Of a stretch of 64,000 nt of DNA, positions 10,517 through 22,400 are shown piece after piece. The translations under genes and the position numbers were made by a program. The notes below the pieces were generated by a model. The model saw only the letters and a program-made list of their open reading frames with translations. It was not told the origin of the DNA and ran no database searches. This DNA comes from Branchipolynoe longqiensis (Eukaryota; Annelida; Polychaeta; Phyllodocida; Polynoidae): the NCBI GenBank assembly GCA_030323885.1, contig CM059189.1:43243428-43307427 (forward strand), given 5' to 3'. The stretch's first letter is position 1, and each line of letters begins with the position of its first letter.

Positions 10517-10858
10517 AAAGCTGCATCGTCCGATGAAGCATCAAATTTTCAAAACCAGACCAATTATCTAGACTTGATTCTACATATTTAACTTAGATAC
10601 TGGTGCACTTATTAAGCATTTGTTGCCACATTGAAGGGACTACTGAACCATTTTAAAAGAAGCTGTTACTGCTAAAGCCTATAGTTTTGGCTGCTTGCCA
10701 AAACTATTTTACATGTTTACATTTCAAATATCTCAAAACTTAGCCATTTAAAATAAAAGTTACTTCAAATTAAAGTAAGGTAGATTATAACAATTAATTC
10801 AATGTATTTATCTCAGAAAAATGACGGAAACTCAAAATCATCAGACTATGCAACTTTA
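10517..10858 (+). mobile_element. TTAA-type MITE, copy 1
   Basis: This is one of four similar elements of about 340-355 bp (others at 12905, 14849 and 25589). The ends are inverted copies of AAAGCTGCATAGTCCGATG, and most copies have TTAA at both edges, as expected for piggyBac- or Kolobok-mobilised elements. The left TTAA is mutated here. The inside shares the words TAACTTAGATACTGGT and CTCAAAACTTAGCCATTTAA. No coding capacity. Confidence 0.7.
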
Positions 10859-12085
10859 ATGTGGATACTATTTGCTTTTCAGTCATTCAACATTAATTAA
10901 CAAACCTATTAACTATCCGCACGTTTAAAACACTTTGACAATCAAACAATAAGTAATGATACTTTATCAGAAGTGCAAGACACCGTGGCATTTTGTTTTT
11001 TTTCATGTATAAATTCCATGAATTTCCAGTTGGGGGAAAGAAACATCGGATATATGGATATATTACAGGACCTGGCAAAAGCCCAGAACGTTTCCAAAAG
11101 CGTGTGAATTTGAGGCTTTTTCTGAATAGACTTGTTTTCAGCATTAGACAGTCGGTCGATAGAAAGCCAGAGCCTACACTTTTACCAACCCAAGGGATTT
11201 TTAACCTCCCACGCCACATAGAAATGGCATGAGAGCAACTGGCCTTTGATGAAGCTGTATGTTATACACAGTGGTGGAAATCCAAATTGGCAGAGGCGAT
11301 GGCATGGGGAATCAAACTACTGATCTTCAGATTAGGAGTCCGACCTAGAAAAGAGTCAGACACTCTAACCACTCTGATACAGTAGTACCTAATTTCAGCG
11401 ACTCCTGCTATCTGCGAACCTGTGCCATGTACAGACAATTTTTCACCGTACACACTGTCTTTATTTCATTTGATTACCCTTCCGATGGAGACACTTGGGA
11501 GTGCTTTCAAAATGAGCCGACGCACGCTGCCAGCGTCGTCTACATGCTCTCCTGCGACATGTACTTTTTTCACTCCATAGTGCTGCGTGTTTGGCATCGC
11601 ATCTGCGTGTTTGGCATCGCATTTTACAATTCCAACTCCTATTTCACAACTTGTTGAGAACACTGACCCGCTATGGCGGGATTTTGCCTGGATGCAGAGA
11701 TATCTGTTGAAGACAGGTACTACAGCAACCTGAGATATCGCATTGTATATTGAATTACATGAAAAATAGGGCAAAGCTTTGATTTAGACACCGGAATGTA
11801 GGAGAGGTGGTAAACACACATATACACAAAGTGGTATTTTATCTACGATAAAATATTTGCTAGAACAATTTCACTGCATTCTACATTAGAAACAAATGTC
11901 AATAACCCTAACAAATTTGGTTATTAGGAGGCATGTGGTTATACGTGAAAAGTGAGTTTAAAGTAGCAAATGAGAGAGTGGTGGAAGTGGCACCAACCCA
12001 CAACTTGCGCCATCTATGCTGAAGCTGTGACCCGAATGCTGAGTCGCAGCTTCAGAGGGACCAGCGGAACTGAGAACACACAGGG
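10859..12085. other. Intergenic stretch without a recognised gene
   Basis: Short open frames near 10993-11232 and 11427-11657 show no domain, splice pattern or codon signal. Around 11585-11640 the phrase GTGTTTGGCATCGCAT is repeated back to back. A tRNA-like or SINE remnant may lie near 11270-11400, but I cannot support it firmly. Confidence 0.4.
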
Positions 12086-12560
12086 CGTAATCGATTAATC
12101 GACTCTGGTCACCCGAGCCACTTTTTGGCGCATGCGCACATCCTGCAGACTCGGGTCAAATAATCGAATACCCTTCTCCACTGTTGGGGTGACAAAAATG
12201 GTGGCCCTTTTATTTGTTTGTTACTAGCCGATATAATTACAGCAAAATATGATTTAAATATTTTTATGATGCCATAGTTTAGTGATATTTCCATTTCATT
12301 AATCTATGTTATTACCCAAAAAAGATATGTATGACTGGTACCGGTTGCTGTTATCCTGCCGGACGGTACCAGCGCAAATGTGACGTCATCGCTCCTTGCA
12401 AACCCCAGCCAAGAGGTGGGTTACTGGGGTCGCGTTGTTTTGCACACGGCATGTGTAATTGTCGAATCCACTCGCGGTGTTCTATTTGAAATTCTAAGGA
12501 CTTGGGTGACCCGAGTCGCTCGGGTGACCCGAGTCGCTCGGGTCGTGTTAATCGATTACG
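12086..12560. mobile_element. Terminal-inverted-repeat element of about 475 bp
   Basis: The ends are perfect inverted copies of CGTAATCGATTAA. Subterminal direct and inverted copies of the word ACTCGGGTGACCC are spread over both halves; at 12510-12545 CCGAGTCGCTCGGGT occurs as a local palindrome and tandem pair. No coding potential, so it is probably a nonautonomous DNA transposon of unknown superfamily. Confidence 0.6.
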
Positions 12561-12904
12561 GCTACACATTACCGCATTGGACTGAATAAGTGTTACCTAA
12601 TGTAGCAGGTATATATTACGACACACCGAGTTTCTCAGTAAACTAGAACACAATATGAACTCCCACACGTGCTGATGGATGACCTACATAGTATCACATC
12701 CGGATTCCATGACCTTTGTTTGTGACATGACATCGTCAACCTCACCCCACACGTGTTTGCCATTCAGCACTTATTTATGAGACTCAAGTACATTTGTTTC
12801 TGCATCCCCCAAACCAGCCCACTTTCTCTTCACATACTTTCTAGTTTTTGCCACCTTCTATATCATTTAATTCCATATCTACCGAACCGAGGTGGCAGAA
12901 TCGA

Positions 12905-13259
12905 TTAAAATTGCATAGTCCGATGGTTTGGGATTTCTGCCATTTTTCTGAGATAAATATTTTAGATTGATCATTATTACTGACTTTACTTTAGTGTGAA
13001 GTAACTTTTATTTTAAATGGTAAACTTTTGAGATATTTGAAGTGCAAACATGTCAAATTAGTTTTGGCAAGCATGCCAAAACTCTGACACCATAGACTTC
13101 TGCAGTAACAGGTTCTGTTAAATTGCCTCAGTATTCCCTTCTATGCAGAAACAAATGTTTAATAAATGCACCAGTATCTAAGTTAGATATGTAGAATCAG
13201 ATCTAGATAATTGTTTTGGTTTTGAAAATGTGACACTTTATCAGACTATGCAGCTTTAA
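12905..13259 (-). mobile_element. TTAA-type MITE, copy 2
   Basis: Same family as 10517-10858 but in reverse orientation. It opens TTAAAATTGCATAGTCCGATG-like and closes ACTATGCAGCTTTAA. Both edges carry TTAA. Confidence 0.75.
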
Positions 13260-13263
13260 GAGT

Positions 13264-13571
13264 GTTGGCTGGCTTCCACGTGGTGGGTCGTGAGTTTGAA
13301 CCCCGACCGAGTCAAACCAATATCTAACAAAATTGATACTTATCGTTACCTAATATGGTACTCGGTATTAATAAGAGCCTAGGCCAAGGACTGGTTTGCT
13401 CAGTATCAGGATAATGTGATTCAGGGAATATCGGGTCATGGTACTGGTAGCCGGGTCTTTCAGTGAGGCAGCACTATTAAGTCACCATGAGTGAGCACTG
13501 TCACAAGTCGGTACCCTTGCTGAGGACCTTAGCTATTGCGAGGGTGAAAAGCCCCAACAAACAAACAAACT
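13264..13571 (+). mobile_element. tRNA-derived SINE, diverged copy
   Basis: This shares the tail half of the SINE family seen best at 61282-61606: GAGTCAAACCAAT after a degraded box B, AGGCCAAGGACTGGTT, GAGGCAGCACTA, and a 3' end of (AAAC)n. The tRNA-like head is decayed. Confidence 0.65.
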
Positions 13572-14848
13572 TCCATATCTCAGAGCATCAAACATAACTA
13601 GTTCATCATAAACAAACTAGATATCAGCCTCTGGAGATAACAAGTGCATCAGTTTTTATCACAAACTGGTAGTTAACAAGGAATAACTACTACACAATAT
13701 GAACTTCAAATATAAATATCACAAACACACTACACTAACAAGTGATTTGCACACAGGTAGGAAATACCTACTCTCTAACATGACCACTTGGAGATCAAAA
13801 TAAAGGCTCAATAAGTCCCATTTTCTCCCAATAATTGACATTCAATCAAGTCGAATAATTAGCTTACATATATTGAGGAATTCAACACAACTAATGTTCT
13901 GAACAATCTAATTTTATGGTTAAATAATGCCATTGAGATTAATGTACGATACTGCATTTGAAGAGGCGACTAGGAATACGAGAGAATTGGTTGGAGAACA
14001 CTTTCTATTCATTTTAGTATGGTGTAAGATTACTTGATTTGCATGTCCACAAAACACACTAACAAAATATATACATACATGAACATTGGCAGCTATCTAG
14101 AATAGAACTGTCATCTTTGTTTTTTTAATATATGCGAATCGTGAAGATAGAAGCTATTTCAAATGAGTTAATTAGTGTAAATGTCTATAAAATATAATTG
14201 GTCTAAATGTCGATAAAATATGAAATATAAGTCATTATAGGGTAGGGTAATTAACTACATGTATTTAAATATTTTGTTAAAAGACGAAATATGACGGTCT
14301 ATAATACTTCAAAATCGTTGTTTCTATATATCCTAATTTGGATATTCAGGAAAGGGATGGTGGGAATCGGTAGAGCTGGTAGAAAAGGGATGGAGGGGAC
14401 AGGTAGAGCTGGTAGAAACTTATAGGTAGTATGTGTAAGTTGCTGCCAACAGATATCGGGCTTACTGAATAAGTCTAATTTACGCTGGCAACAGATGGCG
14501 GGCCCGCCATCCCTTATGCTATGCAGCTTGACCGCTGGCATGAAAATAACCTCGGGTTTCTGTGACGAGCGAGTGAATTTCCTTAAATCACACCGGCATA
14601 TCTGATAATAGATATATATATATCTAGCACATCAGAATTGGATTAGGCATCCTGAGTTCAAGTAGTTACCGCTCACAACAGACAGTTGCCACATTATGCT
14701 CTTTGGTGCGTCAGAATTCAGCAGTGAGATTCTACATTGTACAAGTAGAAAACATTGAATTTAACATAAGTTCATTAAAAGGTAACACCTGAATACAGGA
14801 TCCACATTTAGACCGGTAGAAACACATTTCCCTAATTTGATTTGATAT
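13572..14848. other. AT-rich intergenic stretch without a recognised gene
   Basis: No exon-like signal. A duplicated phrase GGTAGAGCTGGTAGAAA lies at 14368-14420, and short AT dinucleotide runs occur near 14610-14625. Confidence 0.5.
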
Positions 14849-15192
14849 TTAAAATTGCATAGTCCGATGGGTTTTGAGTTTCTGTCATTTTCTGAGATAA
14901 ACATATTAGGGTAATCGTTATAATCTACCCTACTTTCACTTGAAGTAACTTTTATTTTAAATAGCTAACTTTTGAGATATTTGAAGTGCAAACAAGCAAA
15001 ATTAGTTTTGGCAAGCTTGCCAATACTCTGACACCATAGGTTTCTTCTATTAAATTGCCTCAGTACTCGCTTCTATGTCGTGACAAATGTTTAACAATCG
15101 CACCAGTATTTAAGTTAGATATGTAGAAATCAAATTGAGATACTTGTTTTGGTTTTGAAATTTTGATGCTTCATCAGACTATGCAGCTTTAA
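14849..15192 (-). mobile_element. TTAA-type MITE, copy 3
   Basis: Same family and orientation as 12905-13259. TTAA is present at both edges and the inner words TAAGTTAGATATGTAGAA and CTTTTGAGATATTTGAAG are conserved. Confidence 0.75.
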
Positions 15193-15499
15193 TCATTTAG
15201 AGCACTGAGCCTATCAGAGATGGCCAACGCATAAGCAATATTCGGCCAAACATTATTATAATTTTAAGATCTAGAAGAAGAGGTGTCCAATTGACTTCAT
15301 ATTTCCTATTTCGCCACATTGTGCTCAACTCCAGTTTATAATTAAGCCACACCAAATATATCCTGCGGTTCCCGAGAAGAATCTTGGTTTGGCATAGTAG
15401 AAGGAGTATCTTTTTCACTGTATGTAGCCATGTTTACTAAGTCTACAAGTAGCCACAGGACCCACACAAGGTCACCCCTATTCATGGCACAGACACATG

Positions 15500-15800
15500 G
15501 GCCGCGTTCAGGGTCCGTCTCGAAGGCGCCTCGGAGATAGCCATGACGTCACGCTAGTTTGAACGGCAAAAGCAGTCTGTTGTCTCGAAAATGGCCGCCC
15601 CCATAGGCGTGGCCATTTGCAATGGAAAAGCTGCGCTGTGATTGGCTGAAACCACTGAATACGGCGGCCATTTTCGAGGCGCTTTTCATCTCCAGTCTGA
15701 AAAGGGAGGCGTCTCCGAGACGCACTCTGAACGCAAATAGGCCAAAAAGCATCGCCGAGACGTCTTCGCGGCGCCTCCAAGACGGACCCTGAATGCGGCC
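15500..15800. mobile_element. GC-rich MITE with 3-bp target duplication (Harbinger-like), copy 1
   Basis: The ends are inverted GGCCGCRTTCAGGGTCC and the element is flanked by ATG on both sides. It carries AAAATGGCCGCC.CCATAGGCG and the inverted partner GGCGGCCATTTTCGAGGCGC. The same element occurs at 26460 and 28906. A 3-bp target duplication and GGC/GGG tips suit PIF/Harbinger, although that superfamily usually takes TWA. Confidence 0.75.
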
Positions 15801-15824
15801 ATGGGCACCATTCACAGTGGCATT

Positions 15825-15990
15825 TTTTATTGAGGCTGTATTTATACTGTCCATAGCATATAAGCCTGGGTATTCAGGCTTGTTTTCAATGCTGGCCAGC
15901 TGTAGTGTTGGTGTAATCTTATCACACAGTAGCTGCTGATAAGGTATTTGATTGCCTGCATTTCAGCAGCAGATAGATAGTTGGTTAAAA
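15825..15990 (+). repeat. Dispersed repeat shared with 59010-59175
   Basis: About 160 bp around CATAGCATATAAGCCTGGGT, GCTGGCCAGCTGTAGTGTTG and GATAAGGTATTTGATTGCCT recur in reverse orientation near 59010-59175, and a decayed part lies near 21815-21880. The type is unknown; it could be a MITE or SINE body. Confidence 0.7.
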
Positions 15991-16573
15991 GCACACAGCC
16001 AGTAGGGGTGCGGCATGGCAGTTTAAAATCTGTCAATCAAGCCCAAACTCGGTTAGCATTTGATAAGCTGTTAATCAAACCCTCACTCATACCGTGACCA
16101 TAACCCTTCTTGGTTTTGTGGTTCAAAGTGACATTAGTTTGTAGTACACGCAAATTGTGGTTCAATCACCAGGTGGCGCCTCCATCCTACTCTGGTGGCT
16201 GCATGAGACATAACCAACTCAACATCCTCCAGTAGGCGTCAGAATTCATGAGTAAAAAAGCGACAGTACTTTACATCGCTGAGCCAAATCAGGGCTATGG
16301 TCAGGGTTAGGATTTGTGCGTTGATTGACAGATCGTCAACTGTCAAAGTCACCAGCTTGATTGACAGATTGCTAACTGCTAAACCAAGCCCCTTCATGGC
16401 TCAGTGGTTAAACATCTGTAAATAAAATCCATCTTATGAGATTGGCCTGTCTACTTATCACACATCTTCTGAGTAATATAATTTTTTTTTTAAACTGCAA
16501 CATAGAAATACATCAGTGGTGCGTGAATATAATTACACCAATATATGTACCCAGTATTACCTGCAGCTTGCGG

Positions 16574-16787
16574 CAGGGTTGCCAACATTGGAAAATGAAA
16601 AGCCGGAAGCTCTTAAGGAATGTTATAATTGGGGGGTCTGGGGGCACTCTCCCCTGAAAACATGTTTGAACACGTGTAAGATTGATATAATATTGGAAAA
16701 TAAAAAACCAGAAGATTGGCCAAGGTGATGATGGGGACATAAAATATTGTACACCTTACGGTGAAACCGTAAGAGTTGGCAACCCTG
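16574..16787. mobile_element. hAT-like MITE with CAGGGTTGCCAAC ends
   Basis: The ends are inverted copies of CAGGGTTGCCAAC and GTTGGCAACCCTG. Two similar inner halves (GGAAAATGAAAAGCCGGAAG and GGAAAATAAAAAACCAGAAG) suggest an old internal duplication. CAGGG tips fit hAT. The flanks TTGCGG/TTGCGG hint at a degraded 8-bp duplication. Noncoding. Confidence 0.65.
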
Positions 16788-17309
16788 TTGCGGTATCCTT
16801 CAACAAATGCCTTTAGATAAATATCATGGAGATGCCCCAAATTCGACTAAATGAATACACTCGGCATCACAGAGCCCATCTAGTCTCAAATGTCCACACA
16901 TGGGCTCATTTTGAGCAGAGCCAATGTTAACTTTAAGTGACAGCTGTCCACCCCGCTCTGCCCTGCTTCGCCTCACCTCCACAATTTCCAAAAGGTTCCA
17001 AAGAGGTTAAGGAGGCCAAGGGAACAGCTAATAGTCACTAATGGAGGCATTGGTACAAACTACTGTATGTAGACCAACATTTTGATATTGGTTAGTATGG
17101 TAGTATTCATACGATTACTTCTATGTTATTCACATTTATTTTTATATCTACCTACTATGGACCAAATTATGTAACTACCATAATCCTGAGTCTGAAATAA
17201 AGGATTGAATTGAATTGAATAATCATCGTAGTAGCTGCTCTTTGGGATTTATGCTCCCCACCCAGCTTTTGGAGACTAAGACTGAAGTTCCAATCATATG
17301 CTGTCAGCA
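16788..17309. other. Spacer with a possible LINE 3' tail
   Basis: No gene seen. At 17186-17220 the sequence ends in AATAAAGGATTGAATTGAATTGAAT, a short microsatellite tail typical of some CR1-like LINE 3' ends. Upstream similarity cannot be assessed by eye. Confidence 0.4.
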
Positions 17310-19440
17310 CTTGTTAACCGGCTGCTTGTTGGCGAATGCACTGGTTGTAAAGCGGCTTTGCCCACTATAGCATGGCGTCTATGATCTCAGCAGAATAGTC
17401 GCTGAAGACGGTCTTGTTGGAGGAGACTAGCACACTGCTATCACTTGAATATCAGACACATATAGGCTGTTCGGGCTGTACACTGCGGCTTTGTATACTA
17501 TAGCATGGCATTGATGATCTCACCATAGTAGGTGCTGAAGACAATATTGTTGTAGGAGACTAGCATACTACCATCACTCGTACACCAGACACACACATAC
17601 CTCGTCAACCGGCTGCTTGTTAGCGAATGCACTGGTTGCAAAGCGGCTTTGCCCACTATAGCATGGCGTCTATGATCTCAGCAGAATAGTCGCTGAAGAC
17701 GGTCTTGTTGTAGGAGACTAGCATCCTACCATCACTCGTACACCAGACACACACATGCCTCATCAACTGGCTGCTTGTTAGCGAATGCACTGCTTGTAAA
17801 GTGGCTTTGCCCACTATAGCATGGCGTCTATGATCTCAGAAGAATAGTCGCTGAAGACGGTCTTGTTGTAGGAGACTAGCGCACTGCCATCACTTGAACA
17901 TCAGACACATATAGGCTGTTCGGGCTGTACACTGCTTTGCATACTATAGCATGGCATTGATGATCTCACCATAGTAGGTGCTGAAGACAGTATTGTTGTA
18001 GGAGACTAGCATACTACCATCACTCGTACACCAGACACACACATACCTCGTCAACCGGCTGCTTGTTAGCGAATGCACTGCTTGTAAAGCGGCTTTGCCC
18101 ACTATAGCATGGCGTCTATGATCTCAGCAGAATAGTCGCTGAAGACGGTCTTGTTGTAGGAGACTAGCATACTACCATCACTCGTACACCAGACACACAC
18201 ATGCCTCATCAACCGACTGCTTGTTAGCGAATGCACTGCTTGTAAAGCGGCTTTGCCCACTATAGCATGGTGTCTATGATCTCAGCAGAATAGTCGTTGA
18301 AGACGGTCTTGTTGTAGGAGACTAGCATACTACCATCACTCATACACCAGACACACACCTCACACCTGTTCGGGCTGTGCACTGCCTGTACTGTGGCTTT
18401 GCATACTATAGCATGGTGTCGATGATCTTAGCGTAGTAGGAGCCGAAGACCGTCTTGTTGTAGGAGACTAGCACACTGCCACTGATCATGGACCAGACAC
18501 ATCCATACCCACACCCACATCTGTTTGGGCTGTGCACTACTTGTACTGCAGCGTTATAGCATAGCAACAATGATCTTAGCGTAGTAGGAGCTGAAGACCG
18601 TCTTGTTGTAGGAGACTAGCACACTGCCACTGATCATGCACCAGACACATCCATACCCACACCCACAGCTGTTTGGGCTGTGCACTACTTGTACTGCAGC
18701 GTTATAGCATGGCATCAATGATTTTAGCGTAGTAGGAGCCGAAGACCGTCTTGTTGTAGGAGACTAGCACACTGCCACTGATCATGCACCAGACACATCC
18801 ATACCCACACCCACATCTGTTTGGGCTGTGCACTACTTGTACTGCAGCGTTATAGCATAGCAACAATGATCTTAGCGTAGTAGGAGCTGAAGACCGTCTT
18901 GTTGTAGGAGACTAGCACACTGCCACTGATCATGCACCAGACACATCCATACCCACACCCACAGCTGTTTGGGCTGTGCACTACTTGTACTGCAGCGTTA
19001 TAGCATGGCATCAATGATTTTAGCGTAGTAGGAGCCGAAGACCGTCTTGTTGTCGGAGACTAGCACACTGCCACTGATCATGCACCAGACACATCCATAC
19101 ACACACCCACAGCTGTTTGGGCTGTGCACTACTTGTACTGCAGCGTTATAGAATGGCATCAATGATTTTAGCGTAGTAGGAGCCGAAGGCAGTTTTTGTA
19201 GGAGAGTAGCACACTGCCACCACTTGTGCACCACACACATACATACATCGACAGCTGTTTAAGCTGTGCATTCTGCTCATACAGTGACCACGCTTACTCT
19301 AGAATGGCATCGATCATCTCAACAAAGGAGGAACCGAAGACGGCCTTTTTGTGGGAGACTTACGCACTGCCATCACTCATGCACCAGACACATACAAGTA
19401 TACACGCGGCTGCTCACTGCTCGGGCTGTGCACTGCTCGT
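17310..19440 (-). repeat. Tandem array built from the last coding exon of TCP11L1 (about 14 units)
   Basis: A segment matching the end of the final TCP11L1 exon recurs at about 17406, 17538, 17695, 17853, 17987, 18143, 18298, 18446, 18594, 18741, 18890, 19037, 19184 and 19336, before the genuine exon at 19497 (positions of the GAAGACSGTCTTGTTG core). Spacing is 132-158 bp in the left half and about 147-152 bp in the right half. On the minus strand each unit still encodes a near copy of the protein's last 20 residues (pattern SxNKTVFGSYYAKIIDAM); several units are open over that stretch. Between the cores lie CACCAGACACA.CCATACC-type spacers. The array lies directly 3' of the stop codon, in the probable 3' UTR or downstream region. 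Confidence 0.85.
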
Positions 19441-19453
19441 AGGGCGCACAGGC

Positions 19454-22400
19454 TTATTCCACAATGGCGTTGATGATCTCGCCGTAGTAGGAACCGAAGA
19501 CGGCCTTGTTATGGGAGACTAACCGCACGAACTGGCCACACACCCGGCTCAGCTCCTCGGACACAGCACTCACCCCGGGCGGCAGCTGCACCCGCCCAGG
19601 CTGCGCCGACAGCAGCTGGAAGATGAGGTTGTGGATCCGCTTCCCTGCAAGGGTAACGGCAGTGAAAAAATCAGGCCAACAAAATTGTGTTGCTGCGAAT
19701 GTTTTTATATCAAATTAGGCTATTATTGACTTCGTCTCGCAATGTTTCTTCTCCAGCACGTTTTTTCACACTATGCACTTCATGTAAACCCAGTTTTATG
19801 CTAGATTGGGGATATATATATATAATAGAAAAAAATACAGCTAATTTTTTGGGGAGTAAATTAGTTGATTAAGCATTCCAAACAAAGGATTATTCCAGCA
19901 GATTTGGTTTTATTTAACAAAATAAGTAAAGAAATAATTATTTTTAAAAGAGAATAACAAACGAAAGTATGAAAAAAGGGTCAATAAAGCATAACAAAAA
20001 GAAAGCTTAACAAAAATAAAGCATAACAAAAAGTTGGAAAAAACGGTAAATAAAGCACAACAAACAGAAAGCATGAAAAAAGGGTGAAGAAAGTATCAAT
20101 CAAATAGATTTCCTTCTATTTAACCAAAAGAGGCCATGTAAAAGAGTAAATGAATAAAAAATGCAAATAGTAATTAATTAAATAGATTAGCTTTGAATTA
20201 ACTGAATACAGTGTTTTGTTTTTCAATGAGAAATTAATTTGCGAGGGGGAGAAGAGAGGAAAAGGAGAAGCTACTGACGGATGATGTTGTAGACGGGGCT
20301 ATTATCCTCTGTGAGAGCCTTGATCTGGCTCCGCAGCAGACCCTGTCGCATCTCGTCCAGCGCACGGAAGTTGTGCTCCTTCAGGCTCGCCGTCACATCT
20401 ATCAGCACCTGATCCGCAATGTTGTCCAGCAGCGACGACAGCTCCCTGCACACGGAGAGCACAAAACACCGTCAGACAGCAATGTATGCAAGACGAGGGG
20501 GATGTGGTATGATAATGGTAACTGGGTCATAATGGCCACTGATGATGCGAGTGTATTACTCATTGCGGCTCTCTGCATATGGAGGGCAGATGGCACCGTC
20601 AGACAGCAATGTACGCACCACTAGGAGGACGCAGTAGGATAATGGTAGCTGGGACATAATAGCCACTGATGATGCCGGTGCAATACTCACTAAGGTATGT
20701 GCACACGGAGGGCACACGGCACAGTTAGACAGCAATGTACGCAACACTAGGTGGACGCAGTAGGATAACGGCAAATGGGTCATAATAGCCACTGATGATG
20801 CCGGTGCAATACTCATGAAGGGTATGCGCACACGGAGTGCACACGGCAGTGTTAAACAGCAACGTACGCAACACTAGGGGTTGCAGTAGGATAACGGCAA
20901 CTGGGTCATAATAGCCACTGATGATGCCGGTGCAATACTCACTAAGGGTATGCGCACACGGAGGGCACACGGCAGTGTTAGACAGCAACGTATGCAACAC
21001 TAGGGGTCGCAGTAGGATAACGACAACTGGGTCATAATAGCCACTGATGATGCCAGTGCAATACTCACTAAGGGTATGCGCACACGGAGGGCACATGGCA
21101 GTGTTAGACAGCAACGTACGCAACACTGGGGGTCGCAGTAGGATAACGGCAACTGGGTCATAATGGCCACTGATGATGCCGGTGCAATACTCATTGCAGC
21201 TCTCTGCATACAGAGGGCACACGGCACCATCAGACCTCAGTGTACGCAAAACTAGGGGCACAGTAGGATAATGTTAACTGGGTCATAATGGCCTCTGATG
21301 ATGCAGGTATAATACTCACTGCAGGACAGTGTTGTTAATTTTCAATGTAAGCGAAGCCAGAGGGAGGAGGGAGGTCAATGCTAACTAGGTCATGGCTAGA
21401 GATGACAGCAGTGTGATACTCACTGCACACAGATAACACACAGCGTCATCAAATGTCAATATAACATAAGCGAAGCCTTTGGAGGGAGGGGGGCGGTGGA
21501 AGAGGGGAGATGTGATAATGGTAACTAGGGCATAATGGCCAGAGATCATCACTAGAGCTGACATCGAGGTCACATAAGACTGTTAAATGTCAACTTACTT
21601 AGCTATATTGCTAATGTACTATTATAATCCTCTCCCACATGCCTGTATGTCATCTGCGTAGATGTACATAGTAGGCTAAGTTATCATATACAGGTTAGGA
21701 AAAAACTTGAAAATTAAAAAAAAACTAATATAGAAACTACTAACACCCAAAACCGCAAAGGATGGCCCGAGCAAGATCAGGTAAAGACTCCTGAGTGCGG
21801 GACCAGACCAATCCAGTACCACAGCTGTCCAGCGTTGAAAACAAGCACCCTCACGGGAGCTTATACGTTATGGGCAGAATAAAAAACTTGTCACAAAAAA
21901 ACAAAAAACAAATCATAACACCGCACCTTTTTTATTTTAATATGAAATAAAATTCAATATAAGGCCCCATTGAATATATAAATATCTCACGAGACAGGTG
22001 TGTCGGCGATGATGATAATCACGTGGTCCTTTAGCTTCTCTTTGAGGTCACGGACGCCGGCGATTGGCTCGCCAACCGTGTTATACGTCACGAGTAGCAC
22101 TGATGACGTCAGCGTCAGGCGTGACAACTGGTCGCTGCAGTCCAAGATTCGCCCAGCGTCCATAATGATCGTCTGGGTGTGTGATTATGTGAAATATAAA
22201 ATGGAGTTTTATATCAATATTATAGTAATGGAACTGGAGTAGGTTATCCGTATGAAGGCCTGTGGAAAATTCTAGAACAAATAGCTTGAGCTGTACGGTT
22301 AGCATTTGTGTGTGCATGCAAGTACGGTGTGTGCATGCAAGTAGGGCTATTGGGTGCTGTGTAGGGCTTTATAAGCCAGCCCCACACAGCAGTGAGATGC

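Noticed and set aside
15508..15854. Pair of minus-strand frames of 90-101 residues, with similar frames at 26.5 and 28.9 kb
   Set aside because: They recur because they are translations of the GC-rich MITE; no protein family and no splice structure.
20725..21261. 178-residue repetitive frame on the minus strand
   Set aside because: Encoded by the 124-bp minisatellite; the repeats share a frame by chance of unit length and show no domain.
17310..21450. CRISPR array
   Set aside because: Units are over 120 bp without unique spacers, in an animal genome; these are minisatellites.
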